A stretch of 64,000 nucleotides of DNA from Listeria costaricensis (GTDB lineage Bacteria > Bacillota > Bacilli > Lactobacillales > Listeriaceae), in assembly GCF_900183385.1 (NCBI RefSeq), contig NZ_FXUT01000010.1, positions 175,512-239,511 of the forward strand, given 5' to 3'. Shown here one piece after another: positions 20,136 to 30,430 of this stretch. Each line of letters begins with the position of its first letter. Position 1 is the stretch's first letter. Position numbers and translations under genes: made by a program. A model generated the notes under the pieces. The model saw nothing but the letters and a program-made list of their open reading frames with translations, ran no database searches and was not told where the DNA came from.

Positions 20136-20577
20136 TCTCCTCCACCTGCTTTTCATTGATATATTTGGTCATGACGACAGAAACTCCCTTGTCATAATAA
20201 AGTTTGACGTCATCCATCAATGTTTCAATTAAAAATAATCCTAGTCCGCCAATGCGAAGTTCCTCGTCTCCATCGTAAGGGCCGATCTCGCTTCGTCTTG
20301 CTTCCAGATCAAAGCTGTCCCCCTGATCCGTGACCACTACCTCAAGCCGGTCCTCGTAAATGTTAAAAGAAACCTTCACTTCACCATCTTCACGATCTTT
20401 AAATGCATGCTTGACAGAATTCGTAATCGCCTCGCTTACGGCAATCTTTAAATCTTCAATCGCTTCGTAGGAAAAACCGGCACTGCTGGCGATACCGGAA
20501 AGTGTTAATCGGCCAAGCCCAACGTATTCAGCTCTTGCAGGTATTTTCAGTTCAATTTTGTCGTACATTGTTGCCAT
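20113..20577 (-). CDS. rsbW: Anti-sigma-B factor and kinase RsbW
   Basis: 154 residues from ATG 20577 ([10 protein letters not shown]). GHKL-type ATPase: N box [12 protein letters not shown]1 DQGDSFDL region, G2 [15 protein letters not shown]. Binds SigB, or phosphorylates RsbV at a serine to switch it off. The start overlaps rsbV by 26 bases and the end overlaps sigB, so stoichiometry is coupled. The C-terminus [11 protein letters not shown] is typical of Listeria. Confidence 0.95.
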   Translation of the reverse strand: MATMYDKIELKIPARAEYVGLGRLTLSGIASSAGFSYEAIEDLKIAVSEAITNSVKHAFKDREDGEVKVSFNIYEDRLEVVVTDQGDSFDLEARRSEIGPYDGDEELRIGGLGLFLIETLMDDVKLYYDKGVSVVMTKYINEKQVEENAESVST

Positions 20578-20905
20578 CTGTTTCACCCTCTACATTTTTG
20601 ATTTCGATGATATCGGTTAAACCAGTAATTTCAAATAGGCGATAAAGCCGATCTGACAGGTTTACCAAGATTAACTCGCTTTCTTTTGCGCGCAAATTTT
20701 TATAAAGTCCAACAAATACACCAAGACCAGTAGAATCCATATAGCCGACATCAGCCAGATCCACTCGGAGTTCATAGTGTTCACGATCCTGATACTTTTC
20801 AAGCGCTTCTTTTAATTTCGGTGCAGTGTAGGCATCGATCTCACCGGACACGAATGCTTCAGCAAAGCTGCTTTCTTCCTTCTTCATTACAATTCGAATA
20901 TTCAT
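20552..20905 (-). CDS. rsbV: Anti-anti-sigma factor RsbV
   Basis: 117-residue STAS-domain protein that, when unphosphorylated, captures RsbW and releases SigB. The phosphorylated serine lies in [10 protein letters not shown] (about residue 56). First gene of the SigB-autoregulated half of the operon, preceded by a SigB-type promoter. Confidence 0.95.
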   Translation of the reverse strand: MNIRIVMKKEESSFAEAFVSGEIDAYTAPKLKEALEKYQDREHYELRVDLADVGYMDSTGLGVFVGLYKNLRAKESELILVNLSDRLYRLFEITGLTDIIEIKNVEGETDGNNVRQN

Positions 20906-20944
20906 GTGTTTTTCACCCCATCAATTTTGGTATACCAGAGCTAT

Positions 20945-20969
20945 TTACCCTAATATAAAAACCTCAAAC
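20945..20969 (-). promoter_or_regulatory. SigB-dependent promoter before rsbV
   Basis: On the - strand GTTTGA, a 13-base spacer and GGGTAA match the SigB consensus almost perfectly. It gives positive feedback on rsbV-rsbW-sigB-rsbX. Confidence 0.9.
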
Positions 20970-20973
20970 TTAT

Positions 20974-21975
20974 TTAGGCCGTTCTTTTGATACAAATCAG
21001 CGTAAAATCATCACGCAGGATAAAATTTTGCATTTTGAGCAGCTGATTATAGATCTCCTCGACCATTTCTTGTGTCTCAAGCGATAAGTATCTGGCAAAA
21101 AGTGCCGTTAGCTCATCCCGTTCGATAAAACCGCCTTCTGTGCGAGATTCAGTCACCCCATCACTCATGATAAAAATAATGTCCTCTTTTTGGACATGCT
21201 TCTCAAAACGGCGATAGGGCGCATTTTTATCAACACCAAGCGGCAGTCCTCGTGCATATAAGTCAGAAAATATGCCTTCTGCCGCTTGATAGTAAAGGCC
21301 CACTTCATGCCCAGCCGACCCATACTCAAAAATATGGGTGTCTTCATGATAGAGCCCATAAAACATCGTGATAAACATATTATCATTGATATTTTCTTCC
21401 GCAATCTCATTTAACGTTTTCAGTACGTTCGACGGTTCGCGTTCTTCACCGATCAGACCGGCCAGCGCATATTTGATCATGGAGATGCTGAATGCTGCCG
21501 GAATACCTTTACCAATCACATCGGCAAGCGCTACACCAATCGCCGAATCTTCTTCCGTAAAGCTGTAGTAATCACCGCTCATCTGTCTGGCCGCAACACT
21601 TACCACGCCGAATGACAAATGCTCCCTTTTTGGCAAATCGGATTTCATCAATGTTTTCTGCATTGTTTCCGCCTGGGCAATTTCACTTTTCAAAGCCTTT
21701 TGTTCGGTGCGAAGACTCAGGTGTTCCAGATAGGCAAGGCCATATCCCACCATCGTCTCAAGCAGCACATCAAATGACTGACGTACATAATCGGCCATCT
21801 CAGGATCATACTCTTCCAAAATCGCCCGGTGCATATTCACGATTTCTTCTGGCGGAATCATGTCTTCCAGCGCTTCTTTGGTCAATTTATCACAGCTGTA
21901 AAGAATTTCCTCGTCCTGATGTTTCAGATAGTCTAATAAAATTTGGCGATATTTTGATTCAAAGCCGTTTTCCAT
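20974..21975 (-). CDS. rsbU: Serine phosphatase RsbU
   Basis: 333 residues. The N-terminal helical domain (about 1-85) binds RsbT; the C-terminal PP2C domain contains GDYYSF, ALADVIGKG, GSAGHEVGLY, MSDGVTE and DDFTLICIK. When bound by RsbT it dephosphorylates RsbV. Starts 15 bases after rsbT. Confidence 0.95.
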   Translation of the reverse strand: MENGFESKYRQILLDYLKHQDEEILYSCDKLTKEALEDMIPPEEIVNMHRAILEEYDPEMADYVRQSFDVLLETMVGYGLAYLEHLSLRTEQKALKSEIAQAETMQKTLMKSDLPKREHLSFGVVSVAARQMSGDYYSFTEEDSAIGVALADVIGKGIPAAFSISMIKYALAGLIGEEREPSNVLKTLNEIAEENINDNMFITMFYGLYHEDTHIFEYGSAGHEVGLYYQAAEGIFSDLYARGLPLGVDKNAPYRRFEKHVQKEDIIFIMSDGVTESRTEGGFIERDELTALFARYLSLETQEMVEEIYNQLLKMQNFILRDDFTLICIKRTA

Positions 21976-21990
21976 TCTGTCTAGCTCCCC

Positions 21991-22401
21991 CTACCGAACC
22001 CACTTGGTTGCACGGATAATCGTGCCTTTTTCATCTCCACCTGTTTTTGATTCGATATCAAAATCGTCCATCAGCCGCTTCACTCCTGGAAGACCTGCTC
22101 CAAGCCCGCCTGAGGTCGTATAACCATCCTGCATCACTTTGCGAATGTCCATAATCCCTGGTCCATGATCTTTGGCAATGATTTCCAGACCATTTTTTGT
22201 TCCTTCTGCTACTTTGCGAATGCAAATTTCTCCATTTCCCGCATAGAGAAAGATATTCCGTGCAAGTTCGCTAATGGCTGTCGTGATTCGCGCTTGGTCG
22301 ACGGTTCCAAAACCGATCTCTTTTGATATTTTTCTTCCAAGCTGGCGTGCGGCCACGATGTCCCATTCATTAATGATTTTTACACAGGATTGGAATGTCA
22401 T
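21991..22401 (-). CDS. rsbT: Switch kinase RsbT
   Basis: 136 residues with a GHKL ATPase fold: SELARNIFLYAG (N box), DHGPGI (G1), GGLGAGLPGVKRL (G2). Phosphorylates RsbR and RsbS under stress and then activates RsbU. Directly follows rsbS with two bases between. Confidence 0.95.
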   Translation of the reverse strand: MTFQSCVKIINEWDIVAARQLGRKISKEIGFGTVDQARITTAISELARNIFLYAGNGEICIRKVAEGTKNGLEIIAKDHGPGIMDIRKVMQDGYTTSGGLGAGLPGVKRLMDDFDIESKTGGDEKGTIIRATKWVR

Positions 22402-22403
22402 AA

Positions 22404-22769
22404 TTATTCCCCCAATTCCTGTTTCAATTTGTCCAGACCACTTTCAAGGTCCATGGCAGAAAGAACACCCTCAAAGGTAATCCCCAGCTCAATTAGTGTG
22501 ATCGCCACCGCCGGCTGAATGCCTGTCACAACGACTTTGGCGCCCATCAGCTTCGACATGTTGACGACATCTCCCAGAATTTTGGCAATGAAGGAATCGA
22601 TAAAATCAATCGATGTGATATCTATGACCACTCCTCGTGCCGATGTTTCATGGATTTTCGCGAGTAGATCTTCCTGAAATTCAACCGCAGTATGGTCGTC
22701 CAGCTCGCTTTGAATGGAAATCAGTAAGCACTCACCTAGTTTTAAAATTGGAATTCCCACTACACTCAC
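22404..22769 (-). CDS. rsbS: Stressosome scaffold RsbS
   Basis: 121-residue single STAS domain protein. The phosphorylated Ser is in [11 protein letters not shown] near residue 58. Forms the stressosome core with RsbR and sequesters RsbT. Overlaps rsbR by four bases. Confidence 0.95.
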   Translation of the reverse strand: MSVVGIPILKLGECLLISIQSELDDHTAVEFQEDLLAKIHETSARGVVIDITSIDFIDSFIAKILGDVVNMSKLMGAKVVVTGIQPAVAITLIELGITFEGVLSAMDLESGLDKLKQELGE

Positions 22770-23602
22770 CCCTCTTTTTCTATTATCTTTCTGTTTGTCA
22801 AAAGAAGTGCCCGTTCTACTCCTTTTTTTAATGTATTCGTTGTAATGATCTGATCAAGTTCAATCCCCAGAGCAACAATCGTTTGGGCAATTTCTGGTCG
22901 AATGCCCACAAGCATGGCCTGACAGCCTACCAGTCTCACGGCTTCTGAAGCTTGAATGATATGATGCGCCACCATGGTATCAACGACCGGCACGCCTGTA
23001 ATATCAATCAGCACAACTTCCGAGCGATTTTTTACGACACCGATCAAAAGATTTTCCATGATCAGCTTGGCGCGTTCCGTATCAATGGTACCGATCAACG
23101 GCATAACGGAAATTTTGTCAAAAATTGGAAGCAGCGGGGCAGAAAGCTCCTGCAAAGCCATTTTTTGAATGGATACCGTTTTTTCCCATGTATTAGCATA
23201 AGCTGTTACTACTTGATTATACATGGAAGACAGCCAGCTTTCAAAGCGATAATAGGCATCGTCTTCTAAATTTTCTGCTCGTTTGACAAACAACTCTTCA
23301 TTTCGCATGGCTTTATAGACCAAGAGACCAAAAACACGTAATCCTGTGGTTACAAAATGTATGGACCAGCCTAAATGGACAATCTTTTCCGCATAGTCAT
23401 CCAGCTTTTCATTAAAAGCGCTGCCTGCTTCTGTGACACTTACAACGATCAAGTCAATAAACTCCTTGCTCGTTTCTTCATACATGACCTCAGAAGTAAT
23501 CTGCATTATTTGCGGATCCGTCTGTTTTTTCATTTCTGCCATCCACTCTTCAAGGAGACTCTCCTTATTCAGACGAATGAAGTTTGCAAAATCTTTATAC
23601 AT
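22766..23602 (-). CDS. rsbR: Stressosome sensor RsbR
   Basis: 278 residues: an N-terminal globin-like sensor domain (about 1-140) and a C-terminal STAS domain. The two phosphorylated threonines expected in the family are visible in [10 protein letters not shown] (about 175) and GIRPEIAQT (about 210). First gene of the operon; a SigA-type promoter candidate lies about 125 bases upstream. The nearest paralogue class is RsbRA. Confidence 0.94.
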   Translation of the reverse strand: MYKDFANFIRLNKESLLEEWMAEMKKQTDPQIMQITSEVMYEETSKEFIDLIVVSVTEAGSAFNEKLDDYAEKIVHLGWSIHFVTTGLRVFGLLVYKAMRNEELFVKRAENLEDDAYYRFESWLSSMYNQVVTAYANTWEKTVSIQKMALQELSAPLLPIFDKISVMPLIGTIDTERAKLIMENLLIGVVKNRSEVVLIDITGVPVVDTMVAHHIIQASEAVRLVGCQAMLVGIRPEIAQTIVALGIELDQIITTNTLKKGVERALLLTNRKIIEKEG

Positions 23603-23727
23603 TCAACTTTTCCAACCTTTCTGTTTTGACGATCAAATACGTTATCCGACTTTTAAAAAAACCTGCCATAAAAAACGTGCCAAATAACCAAGCAATCGTT
23701 TCTTATGTCAGGCTTCTCAGACATGCG

Positions 23728-23756
23728 ATTATGTGTACTAGACTTACTTATGTAAA
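23728..23756 (-). promoter_or_regulatory. Putative SigA promoter of the rsbR operon
   Basis: TTTACA and CATAAT on the - strand with exactly 17 bases between. It would give the stress-independent basal expression of rsbR-rsbX. The rest of 23603-23878 holds no gene that I can see. Confidence 0.45.
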
Positions 23757-23878
23757 TATTCTCACCTGAAACCCGTTTTAAAGAATAACGATCAAACTCA
23801 TCTGTCCTGCGAATCTTTTGCCCGTTGTCATCAAACTGGACTTTCCTGCTCGGTTCAATTACGGCTAACTGGATCTGG

Positions 23879-24223
23879 TCAAAATTCCACTACACCAAGA
23901 CTGATTTCAAGCGCTCGATCTACCTTTTCCATTAGCTCATCGTCCAAATGAGTGATTTTGTCCGTCAGGCGCTGTTTATCAATCGTACGAATCTGTTCAA
24001 GTAAAATAACAGAATCGCGGTCAAAGCCGTCTTTTTTCATGGCTTCAACGTGTGTGGGCAGCTTGGCCTTTTGAATTTTCGCCGTGATGGCAGCTACAAT
24101 CACTGTTGGACTGAACCTATTGCCAATGTCATTCTGAATGATGAGAACTGGTCTAATTCCCCCCTGCTCGCTTCCGACCACGGGGGAAAGATCCGCGTAG
24201 TAGACATCCCCACGCTTCACCAC
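23879..24223 (-). CDS. mazF: mRNA endoribonuclease toxin MazF (NdoA/EndoA)
   Basis: 114 residues, PemK/MazF fold: [19 protein letters not shown] at the N-terminus carries the catalytic Arg and binding loop, followed by RPVLIIQND and [10 protein letters not shown]. Family members in Bacillus cleave UACAU. GTG start at 24223 after GGAGG that overlaps the mazE stop. In Listeria and Bacillus mazEF lies directly before rsbR and read-through can contribute to the sigB operon. Confidence 0.93.
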   Translation of the reverse strand: MVKRGDVYYADLSPVVGSEQGGIRPVLIIQNDIGNRFSPTVIVAAITAKIQKAKLPTHVEAMKKDGFDRDSVILLEQIRTIDKQRLTDKITHLDDELMEKVDRALEISLGVVEF

Positions 24224-24227
24224 TGAC

Positions 24228-24506
24228 CTAACCTCCTAAAATATCAATATTCCGATTTTCAGCTTCTGCTTCAACATGTGTGCATTCACAGGCGATGGCA
24301 AAATTAATGGTTGCCATTTCCGTATAGCCGCGCTTCATTTCGTCGCGCATTTCACGTGCTTTCTTCTGCTTCAAGAATAATTGTGTCGCTTCTCTGATCA
24401 CTTCACTTCGCCCCACTTTTTCCTTTTCGACGACAAGGTCGAGCTCTTGAATCAATTCTTCCGTCAAAATTACTGAGATCTCGTGTTTCGAATCTCTTTC
24501 TAACAC
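24228..24506 (-). CDS. mazE: MazE-type antitoxin (NdoAI)
   Basis: 92 residues. Ribbon-helix-helix N-terminus ([27 protein letters not shown]) for DNA and dimer binding; the acidic C-terminal part would wrap MazF. GTG start at 24506 behind GGGGGTG. Four bases separate it from mazF, giving the usual antitoxin-first operon. Confidence 0.9.
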   Translation of the reverse strand: MLERDSKHEISVILTEELIQELDLVVEKEKVGRSEVIREATQLFLKQKKAREMRDEMKRGYTEMATINFAIACECTHVEAEAENRNIDILGG

Positions 24507-24724
24507 GTCTTACACCCCCAAAGCTGCATCCATGTTTCTAATAACTCTATCGTACCATTACAGCTTCTTTTAGAAAAGCATTTTTGTTAATTCTCTTACT
24601 AAAAAAGTGATAATTTAGCTTATAGTCCTAAAGCGGCAGAAGACCCTTTGACCTACTCTAAGTCAAATGGCATTACTCTTTTATTATAAACATCTTCCCA
24701 CTTAAAAGCACGTCTAATGCCTTT

Positions 24725-25846
24725 TTAAAAGTGGTTATTTTCTTTATAAATACGAGGGACCCGGTCACTTAGCAGGCAGGTCACTTCGTAATTAATCGTA
24801 TCCAAATGGCGCGCAATCTCATCTGCCAGTATCGCTTGTTCCGCCGATTGGCCAATGAGGGTCACAACGGTTCCCACCGGATACTCCCTTGGCAGCCGAA
24901 CGATTAGCTGATCCATGCAGACACGCCCGACAATGGGCACTTTCTGGCCGTCTACCAAAAAAGAAAAACCGCTGTAGTGCCGAATGATCCCATCTGCATA
25001 GCCGATTGGCAGCGTGGCGACCCATTCGTTTGCTTTTGCTTCATAGGTGGCGCCGTAGCTGACATGGTCGCCAGGATGCAGCTCCTTGACTTGCACCATG
25101 CGGGTTTTAAGACTGAGCGCTGGTTTTAGCTCAAATGGTAAGATATCTTTAATTTCATCTGATGGTGACATGCCGTACATGGAAACGCCAAATCGGACGA
25201 CATTGAAATCTGCTTGATCATGCAACAGGCTGGTGGCTGAATTGGCGACATGGATGTAGGCTGGCTTTTTCGGCAGACAGGCTACGCCCTCCCTGAAACG
25301 TTGCAATTGCGTGTCATAATAAGCCGTGTCTTTCTGATCTGCGGTGGCAAAATGGGTGAACACGCCTTCTAACTCAAAACGTGGATCTGCTGCGATTTTT
25401 TCTGCTGCTTGTTTGATTTCTTCCTGACTGCGTACACCGAGCCGCCCCATTCCCGTATCGATTTTCAGATGCAGTCGAAGCGGAACATCCGTCTCTGTCA
25501 CTTGCTCTAGCCACGACGGGTCGAACAAGGTCACTGAAATCCGCTTTTCGGCAGCAAGACTTGCATCCTTTGCGCGGACAGCACCCAGCACTAGGATCGG
25601 CTCCTCAGAAAAACCGGCTGCGCGAAGGGCGAGTGCTTCATCAAGGATGGCCACACAGAACCCCTTGGCACCAGCTTCTTTTGCCGCTTTTGCCACTTCC
25701 AGCATCCCATGTCCATAGGCGTTGGCTTTGACTACCGCCCAAATGTCGGTTGTTTTTGGTAAGATTTTTTGTTCATTTTTAATATTTGTACGAATACATG
25801 CTAAATCTACTTCGATCCATGTATCACGATGCCACCCTGTTACCAT
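24725..25846 (-). CDS. alr: Alanine racemase
   Basis: PLP enzyme (373 residues) converting L-Ala to D-Ala for peptidoglycan and teichoic acid. The PLP lysine is in [10 protein letters not shown] near residue 39 and the catalytic tyrosine in [11 protein letters not shown] near 265; GRVCMDQL is the second family signature. Lies between acpS and mazE in the order known from Bacillales. D-Ala made here feeds Ddl encoded at 43073-44185. Confidence 0.96.
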   Translation of the reverse strand: MVTGWHRDTWIEVDLACIRTNIKNEQKILPKTTDIWAVVKANAYGHGMLEVAKAAKEAGAKGFCVAILDEALALRAAGFSEEPILVLGAVRAKDASLAAEKRISVTLFDPSWLEQVTETDVPLRLHLKIDTGMGRLGVRSQEEIKQAAEKIAADPRFELEGVFTHFATADQKDTAYYDTQLQRFREGVACLPKKPAYIHVANSATSLLHDQADFNVVRFGVSMYGMSPSDEIKDILPFELKPALSLKTRMVQVKELHPGDHVSYGATYEAKANEWVATLPIGYADGIIRHYSGFSFLVDGQKVPIVGRVCMDQLIVRLPREYPVGTVVTLIGQSAEQAILADEIARHLDTINYEVTCLLSDRVPRIYKENNHF

Positions 25847-25861
25847 CTTTTCTTCACATCC

Positions 25862-26224
25862 TTATTTGTTTCCTTCAATGATGACTTGCGCTGCTGCTGA
25901 TCTTCCTGTGTGGGTAATGCTGATAAATACCGTCTCTTCTGGATGGGCTGGCTTTTCGACCACTGGTTTCCCGTCCTTCGCTTGTAAAATCTCCACATCT
26001 AGGAAACTCAGTGCAGCACCAAAGCCGGTTCCGTTTGCTTTGGCATAGGCTTCCTTGGCGGCAAAACGTCCGGCTAAAAATTCCACCTGGCGAGTGCCCG
26101 TATATTTCTTGTAAAGCTGCTGTTCTTTTTCAGTTAAGATCCGCTCGATAAAGCGGGGATTTTTTGTGACGGCCTTCTGGATGCGATCCAAGTCGATCAT
26201 GTCCAAGCCGATTCCTTTAATCAT
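25862..26224 (-). CDS. acpS: Holo-[acyl-carrier-protein] synthase
   Basis: 120 residues. Transfers 4'-phosphopantetheine from CoA to ACP. GIGLDMIDLDRI holds the Mg-binding Asp, and GRFAAKEAYAKA the catalytic Glu; ISITHTGRSA is the end motif. ATG overlaps the hemY stop (ATGA). Confidence 0.95.
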   Translation of the reverse strand: MIKGIGLDMIDLDRIQKAVTKNPRFIERILTEKEQQLYKKYTGTRQVEFLAGRFAAKEAYAKANGTGFGAALSFLDVEILQAKDGKPVVEKPAHPEETVFISITHTGRSAAAQVIIEGNK

Positions 26225-27609
26225 TCTGTCACCTCTTTTAAAAGTTGCCGTGCTTTTTTTCGCGCCAGGGCAATGCAGTCAGGAATGCCAACGCCCTGAT
26301 AGCTCATTCCGGCAAATTCCACACCGGGATAGCGGGTTTTGAGATTTCGGCTCAGTGCGACCAGCTTTTCTTTATGCCCGACCGTATAGCTTGGCATGGC
26401 GTCTTGCATGCGACTCACTTCTGCAAAAAGCGGCGTCTCTTTCAAGCCCATCATTTCCTGATAATCTTTACGCACTAGATCGACCAGTTCTTCATCCGTT
26501 TTTTGGCTGACGAGTTCTTCCCCCGCCTTACCGACAAAGCCGCGAAGAAGCATTTTCCCATCTGGTACCATGTGCGGCCATTTCTTTTCTACCCATGTAC
26601 AGGCCGTCGTCGCATAATTTTTCGTCCGGGCGACCAAATAGCCGGTTCCTTCAGGCAGTTCAAATCCTTCTTTTTTATCGTAAGCCAGCGAAATGGTTGC
26701 AAGGGTCGCCAGCGGTTCATCCCTAAGCGGGGCAGTTGTTTCAGGGTCCAGTAATGCCGTCAGTGTATCATGGGTTGCTGCAATCAAAACTTTATCGCAT
26801 TCTTCCATGGTGCCATCTGCAAAATGGACTTCCAGACAGCCGTTTTTTTGCAGCACCTGTTTGGCAGACATTTTCGTATGGCAATGGGCTTTCGGCAAAC
26901 TGGCGACGAGTTGCGCGGGAAGATCCGCCAAGCCGTTTCTGAGCGTTCGGAAAGCACCAATCGTATTTTTCGTATTGGTTGTTTTTAGTTGGACGCTTTC
27001 AGGGATTTTCAAACCGCGCATCAGACTGCCGGCTCGCTGGATGGCCTCTTCAAATTGTGGAAAGGTCGATCGTAGGCTCATTTGATAGATGTTTCCTGCG
27101 TAGATTCCGGAAAGTAGCGGCTCGATCAGGCATTTCACCAGTTCCAAACCGAATCTTTGTTCAAAAAAAGCACCAAGTGAGACATCATCTGTCAACGGTT
27201 CAAAAGGCAGGTCGCGTTCCTGCACCGCACGCATTTTCCCGGCTTCGGAAACGAGGGTACTTTTCATGAGGGCTGCTTGATCGGTCGGAATTCCCATGAC
27301 AGCACCTTCTGGAATTGGATGCAGCTTGCCATCATGAAAAATAAAGGATTGGCCTGTGCTATTTGTGACCAGCTGATCGGTTAGCCCCAATTCTCGGATG
27401 AGTTCGATGCCTGCTGGTTTACGCGCCAAAAAAGAATCCGGTCCTTTTTCAATCAGAAAGCCGTCACGCTTTACAGTTTCAAATTTTCCGCCAAATCGGT
27501 CTGCTTGTTCATACAGATCCCAGCTGACCTCGCCTTGACCTTCTTTTTCAAGCGTATATGCGGCAGCAAGTCCTGATAATCCGCCACCAATAATGATAAT
27601 ACGCTTCAT
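26221..27609 (-). CDS. hemY: Coproporphyrinogen III oxidase / HemY-type (CgoX)
   Basis: 462-residue FAD enzyme of the coproporphyrin-dependent haem branch used by Firmicutes. GGGLSGLAAAYTLEKEG at the start binds FAD, and the C-terminal FAGMSYQGVGIPDCIA completes the site. Start ATG 27609 has AAGGAG eight bases upstream; an upstream TTG at 27633 is less likely. The former name protoporphyrinogen oxidase is still common. Overlaps acpS. Confidence 0.92.
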   Translation of the reverse strand: MKRIIIIGGGLSGLAAAYTLEKEGQGEVSWDLYEQADRFGGKFETVKRDGFLIEKGPDSFLARKPAGIELIRELGLTDQLVTNSTGQSFIFHDGKLHPIPEGAVMGIPTDQAALMKSTLVSEAGKMRAVQERDLPFEPLTDDVSLGAFFEQRFGLELVKCLIEPLLSGIYAGNIYQMSLRSTFPQFEEAIQRAGSLMRGLKIPESVQLKTTNTKNTIGAFRTLRNGLADLPAQLVASLPKAHCHTKMSAKQVLQKNGCLEVHFADGTMEECDKVLIAATHDTLTALLDPETTAPLRDEPLATLATISLAYDKKEGFELPEGTGYLVARTKNYATTACTWVEKKWPHMVPDGKMLLRGFVGKAGEELVSQKTDEELVDLVRKDYQEMMGLKETPLFAEVSRMQDAMPSYTVGHKEKLVALSRNLKTRYPGVEFAGMSYQGVGIPDCIALARKKARQLLKEVTE

Positions 27610-27719
27610 TCTGCCATCTCCTTTTTCGTTCAAGTCGTTACTATTTTAGCATACTTGACATGTAAGTAACAGCACATCAGATCCCCTTTAAACGTGGATG
27701 ATTTAACATAAAGCCACAC

Positions 27720-27774
27720 AAAAAGACTCGGAAACCCTATAAAAGCCAGCAAATGTGGCAGGATTTCCGAGCCT
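27720..27774 (-). terminator. Terminator of the PH-domain gene pair
   Basis: AGGCTCGGAAA pairs with TTTCCGAGTCT followed by T5 on the - strand; the inner part can extend with GCCA/TGGC. Confidence 0.75.
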
Positions 27775-27790
27775 GTTCTATGTGATGCGT

Positions 27791-29296
27791 TTATTTTCTT
27801 TTTTGCGGGCGATACCATTCATAGAGGGATTGCGCCTGCTCCTCATTTAAATAGCGGACAAACGGGCGTGCTGAGCCATTGCCTGATTTAAGTGCCATGT
27901 TGACATGACAAGTTTTGGAACGCCGCATCCAGATACTTCGGTGGACTTGGAATGACTGTACGCGTTCTTTTCGGACAAGATGAGTCGTCTTAGAAAACAA
28001 CGGGCGTGCTTGCAGCAAAATGGTTCGCTCGCTGATCATGAATCCTGTCGCTCGGTAGCTGAGTACGGCTTTCCATAATACCAGCAGAAGCAGTAGCAAA
28101 GCCGCAAGCCCTAGCGGAAAGAATAGAATTGCCGGAATCAGGCAAAGCACCAATGTCCAGCCCAGATATAGTTGCAAAAAATGGCGCAGACTGGTTTTAG
28201 GAGCCCGCTCAATTGCTGTCATATCAAAATGATAGTCAGGTAAAAGTTCTTGAAGTAGCGCATAAGCCGCCGTTTTCTTCATGATAGGGATGATCAGAAT
28301 GTCTCCTGAATGTTCATCATCCCCTGAGCTGCCGGCAGTAATCGCTTTGATGCCCACTAGCCCCAGCCACTGTCTAAGCGGTGATTCAATGATCACAAGG
28401 CCTTGAATCCGACTGAAGTTCAGTGTCGTGCGGTTTCTCTGCAAGAGTCCCTTTTCCACTACTAATTGGTGTTCATATTTCATCAGCTTGAATTGGAAAT
28501 ATTTGAATAATGTTGCCACGATCGAAATGCCCCACAGTATTAGTAGCAACACGACGACAAGAATCGTCACGATGATCAGGCCCATTTTCCAAATCTGCTC
28601 AAACTGACTTTCCAGCCAATCTTTCGGTAGAAGGTCTTGAAATTGACTGCTAAAAGCCAGCACGATGATCAGACCGCCGAATACGCCACTTGAAGTGACC
28701 GCCATCAAAATCAGTTCCTTTGTTCGTAGCGTGACCGTTTTATCTGGCAGCTCATCGGGATCCGGTGCTTCCACGTCCAAGGGATTTTTATGTATATCGG
28801 TTTCTGCAACTGCACTTAGTTGTTCAGATTCCTGTACGGCTTTTTTGCCATCACGCAGATCTTTTAATTCCTTTGCAACCTGAACGGGTACAGCACTCAA
28901 ATCGGCCTCTGGTTTCCCGCTTCCGCCTGCCGTTTCGATCAGAATCTGCGTCACATTGAAGGGCATGAAGAAAAACCACTGCTTCTGTTGGATTGTCTGG
29001 ATCCGTTCATACGGAATGTAAATATTTTTCCGAAAAATCAAGCCGTATCTTACACGCAAGCCATCTTCTTCCAGCGTATAGCGAAACGTGGCATATTTGA
29101 TCAGTGCCGGTGCCAAAATCAGGATGATAAGAAAGAGAATTATCAGCGGGTATGACCAAATTGGTAGCCAGCCTTGGTCGGTTGCTGCGCGAAATAATGA
29201 AAACACCCCTACAATAATTGGAATGATGCTCTGCCGGACGCTAACGATAATCTCTTTGATGAGGGCGATTGGATGAAGACGACGTTCCTCAAACAT
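27791..29296 (-). CDS. Bacterial PH-domain membrane protein, YdbT-like
   Basis: 501 residues. Three bPH2 (DUF304) domains separated by pairs of membrane helices: N-terminal helices at about 18-62, PH domain from RYGLIFRKNIYIPYERIQTI, a second helix pair near 220-280, PH domain with VVEKGLLQRNRTTLNFSRIQGL, a third pair near 375-420, and a last PH domain near ISERTILLQARP. Start overlaps the partner gene by eight bases. The YdbS-YdbT pair contributes to resistance to membrane-active compounds in Bacillus; here function is inferred from family. Confidence 0.8.
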   Translation of the reverse strand: MFEERRLHPIALIKEIIVSVRQSIIPIIVGVFSLFRAATDQGWLPIWSYPLIILFLIILILAPALIKYATFRYTLEEDGLRVRYGLIFRKNIYIPYERIQTIQQKQWFFFMPFNVTQILIETAGGSGKPEADLSAVPVQVAKELKDLRDGKKAVQESEQLSAVAETDIHKNPLDVEAPDPDELPDKTVTLRTKELILMAVTSSGVFGGLIIVLAFSSQFQDLLPKDWLESQFEQIWKMGLIIVTILVVVLLLILWGISIVATLFKYFQFKLMKYEHQLVVEKGLLQRNRTTLNFSRIQGLVIIESPLRQWLGLVGIKAITAGSSGDDEHSGDILIIPIMKKTAAYALLQELLPDYHFDMTAIERAPKTSLRHFLQLYLGWTLVLCLIPAILFFPLGLAALLLLLLVLWKAVLSYRATGFMISERTILLQARPLFSKTTHLVRKERVQSFQVHRSIWMRRSKTCHVNMALKSGNGSARPFVRYLNEEQAQSLYEWYRPQKRK

Positions 29297-29771
29297 CCTC
29301 TTTCGCCACCTTTACAAGCTCCAAAATGTGATAACGGAGCGTATCGGCTTCTTCTGCATCAACCGCCTCGATTGTGTGACTGCCTGCTGCTGTTGTAATT
29401 TGCAGCGCCATTAATTTTTCTTTACGCAAAAGCGGCCCCTGTGTTGTTTCAACGTGCTGAATGCGAATCATCGGGATGAGTGTCCGACTGCGAAAAATAA
29501 TTCCATGCTGAATTTCAATTTCGTCATGCCGGATCTGATAACTCCAACGCTTGTAGCGAAATGGGATCACAAAGCCAAAAACGATCACCGCATAGCCCGC
29601 TGTAAAACCAAACCCAATCAAACTCCACCACAGTGAAACCTCTGTCAAATAGAGCAGAATCAGCAAGCCTGCTGAAAGAAGAAGAAAGATAAGTGCTGAA
29701 ATCGCATAACTGATCTGCCAAACAATTTTGATGCGTGCTGGAAGCTTTTTTTCTAAATGATTTAATTCCAT
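29289..29771 (-). CDS. Bacterial PH-domain membrane protein, YdbS-like
   Basis: 160 residues: two membrane helices (about 20-45 and 50-70) followed by one bPH2 domain with IEIQHGIIFRSRTLIPMIRIQHVE. Partner of the downstream three-domain protein. ATG at 29771. Confidence 0.82.
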   Translation of the reverse strand: MELNHLEKKLPARIKIVWQISYAISALIFLLLSAGLLILLYLTEVSLWWSLIGFGFTAGYAVIVFGFVIPFRYKRWSYQIRHDEIEIQHGIIFRSRTLIPMIRIQHVETTQGPLLRKEKLMALQITTAAGSHTIEAVDAEEADTLRYHILELVKVAKEDV

Positions 29772-29904
29772 AATGCCCTCCTTTTTACTTTAATCATACT
29801 GGATTTAACCGCCATTGCAAGAAAAGATTTAATGGATTGGTCATATTTTTTTCAAACTTTTTCGCTAAACTGTCAGTAACGAAGCTTGCAGGGGAGGAAA
29901 ACGG

Positions 29905-30381
29905 ATGAAACGTCTCATAATTAAGTTAACCATCACACTACTTGTCTTTGCCTTATGTTTTTCCGCCCCGCTCTTCGTAAAAGCAGCCAATCAGCCTGTT
30001 CTCGCAACCTACACAGAGCAAACGAGCAGCGAACTGATGGCGCTTTTTCAAATTGACACCTATACAGCTGCTGAGCCCTACATTCAAATTGAAGAAGGCC
30101 AAGTCACGATTCTTTTCAATACGGATGAAAAAGAGCAGCTCGTTTACGCAATCGATCATGGTCGTAGCGTTTCAGTAGCGAGCGAAACGACCCATCAAAT
30201 AACCGCCAACTTAGCGAGCGGTTCACATACCATCCATATTTCCCTGACAGATGCAAACGGCCAGACAGAGACATTCAGTTATCAAGTAGAAATGCCAGAA
30301 TCCAGCCAGCAGGAAAAAGTTTCTCAGGTCCATTTCACAGATCTAACAGCTATTCGCGAACAAAAAAAGACGTTGATTTAA
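29905..30381 (+). CDS. Small secreted protein, function unknown
   Basis: 158 residues. Strong GGGGAGG ribosome site, clear signal peptide (basic MKRLIIK, hydrophobic core, VKA-AN cut near residue 27). The mature part is a small beta-rich domain with SGSHTIHISLTDANGQ resembling an Ig- or Big-like repeat. No anchor is seen. Not recognised. Divergent from the PH-domain pair and followed closely by the S1-like gene. Confidence 0.7.
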   Translation: MKRLIIKLTITLLVFALCFSAPLFVKAANQPVLATYTEQTSSELMALFQIDTYTAAEPYIQIEEGQVTILFNTDEKEQLVYAIDHGRSVSVASETTHQITANLASGSHTIHISLTDANGQTETFSYQVEMPESSQQEKVSQVHFTDLTAIREQKKTLI

Positions 30382-30430
30382 AAAAAAGTCTCTTTTTGTT
30401 ACGATTAGGAAAACGATTGGAGCTATTTGC

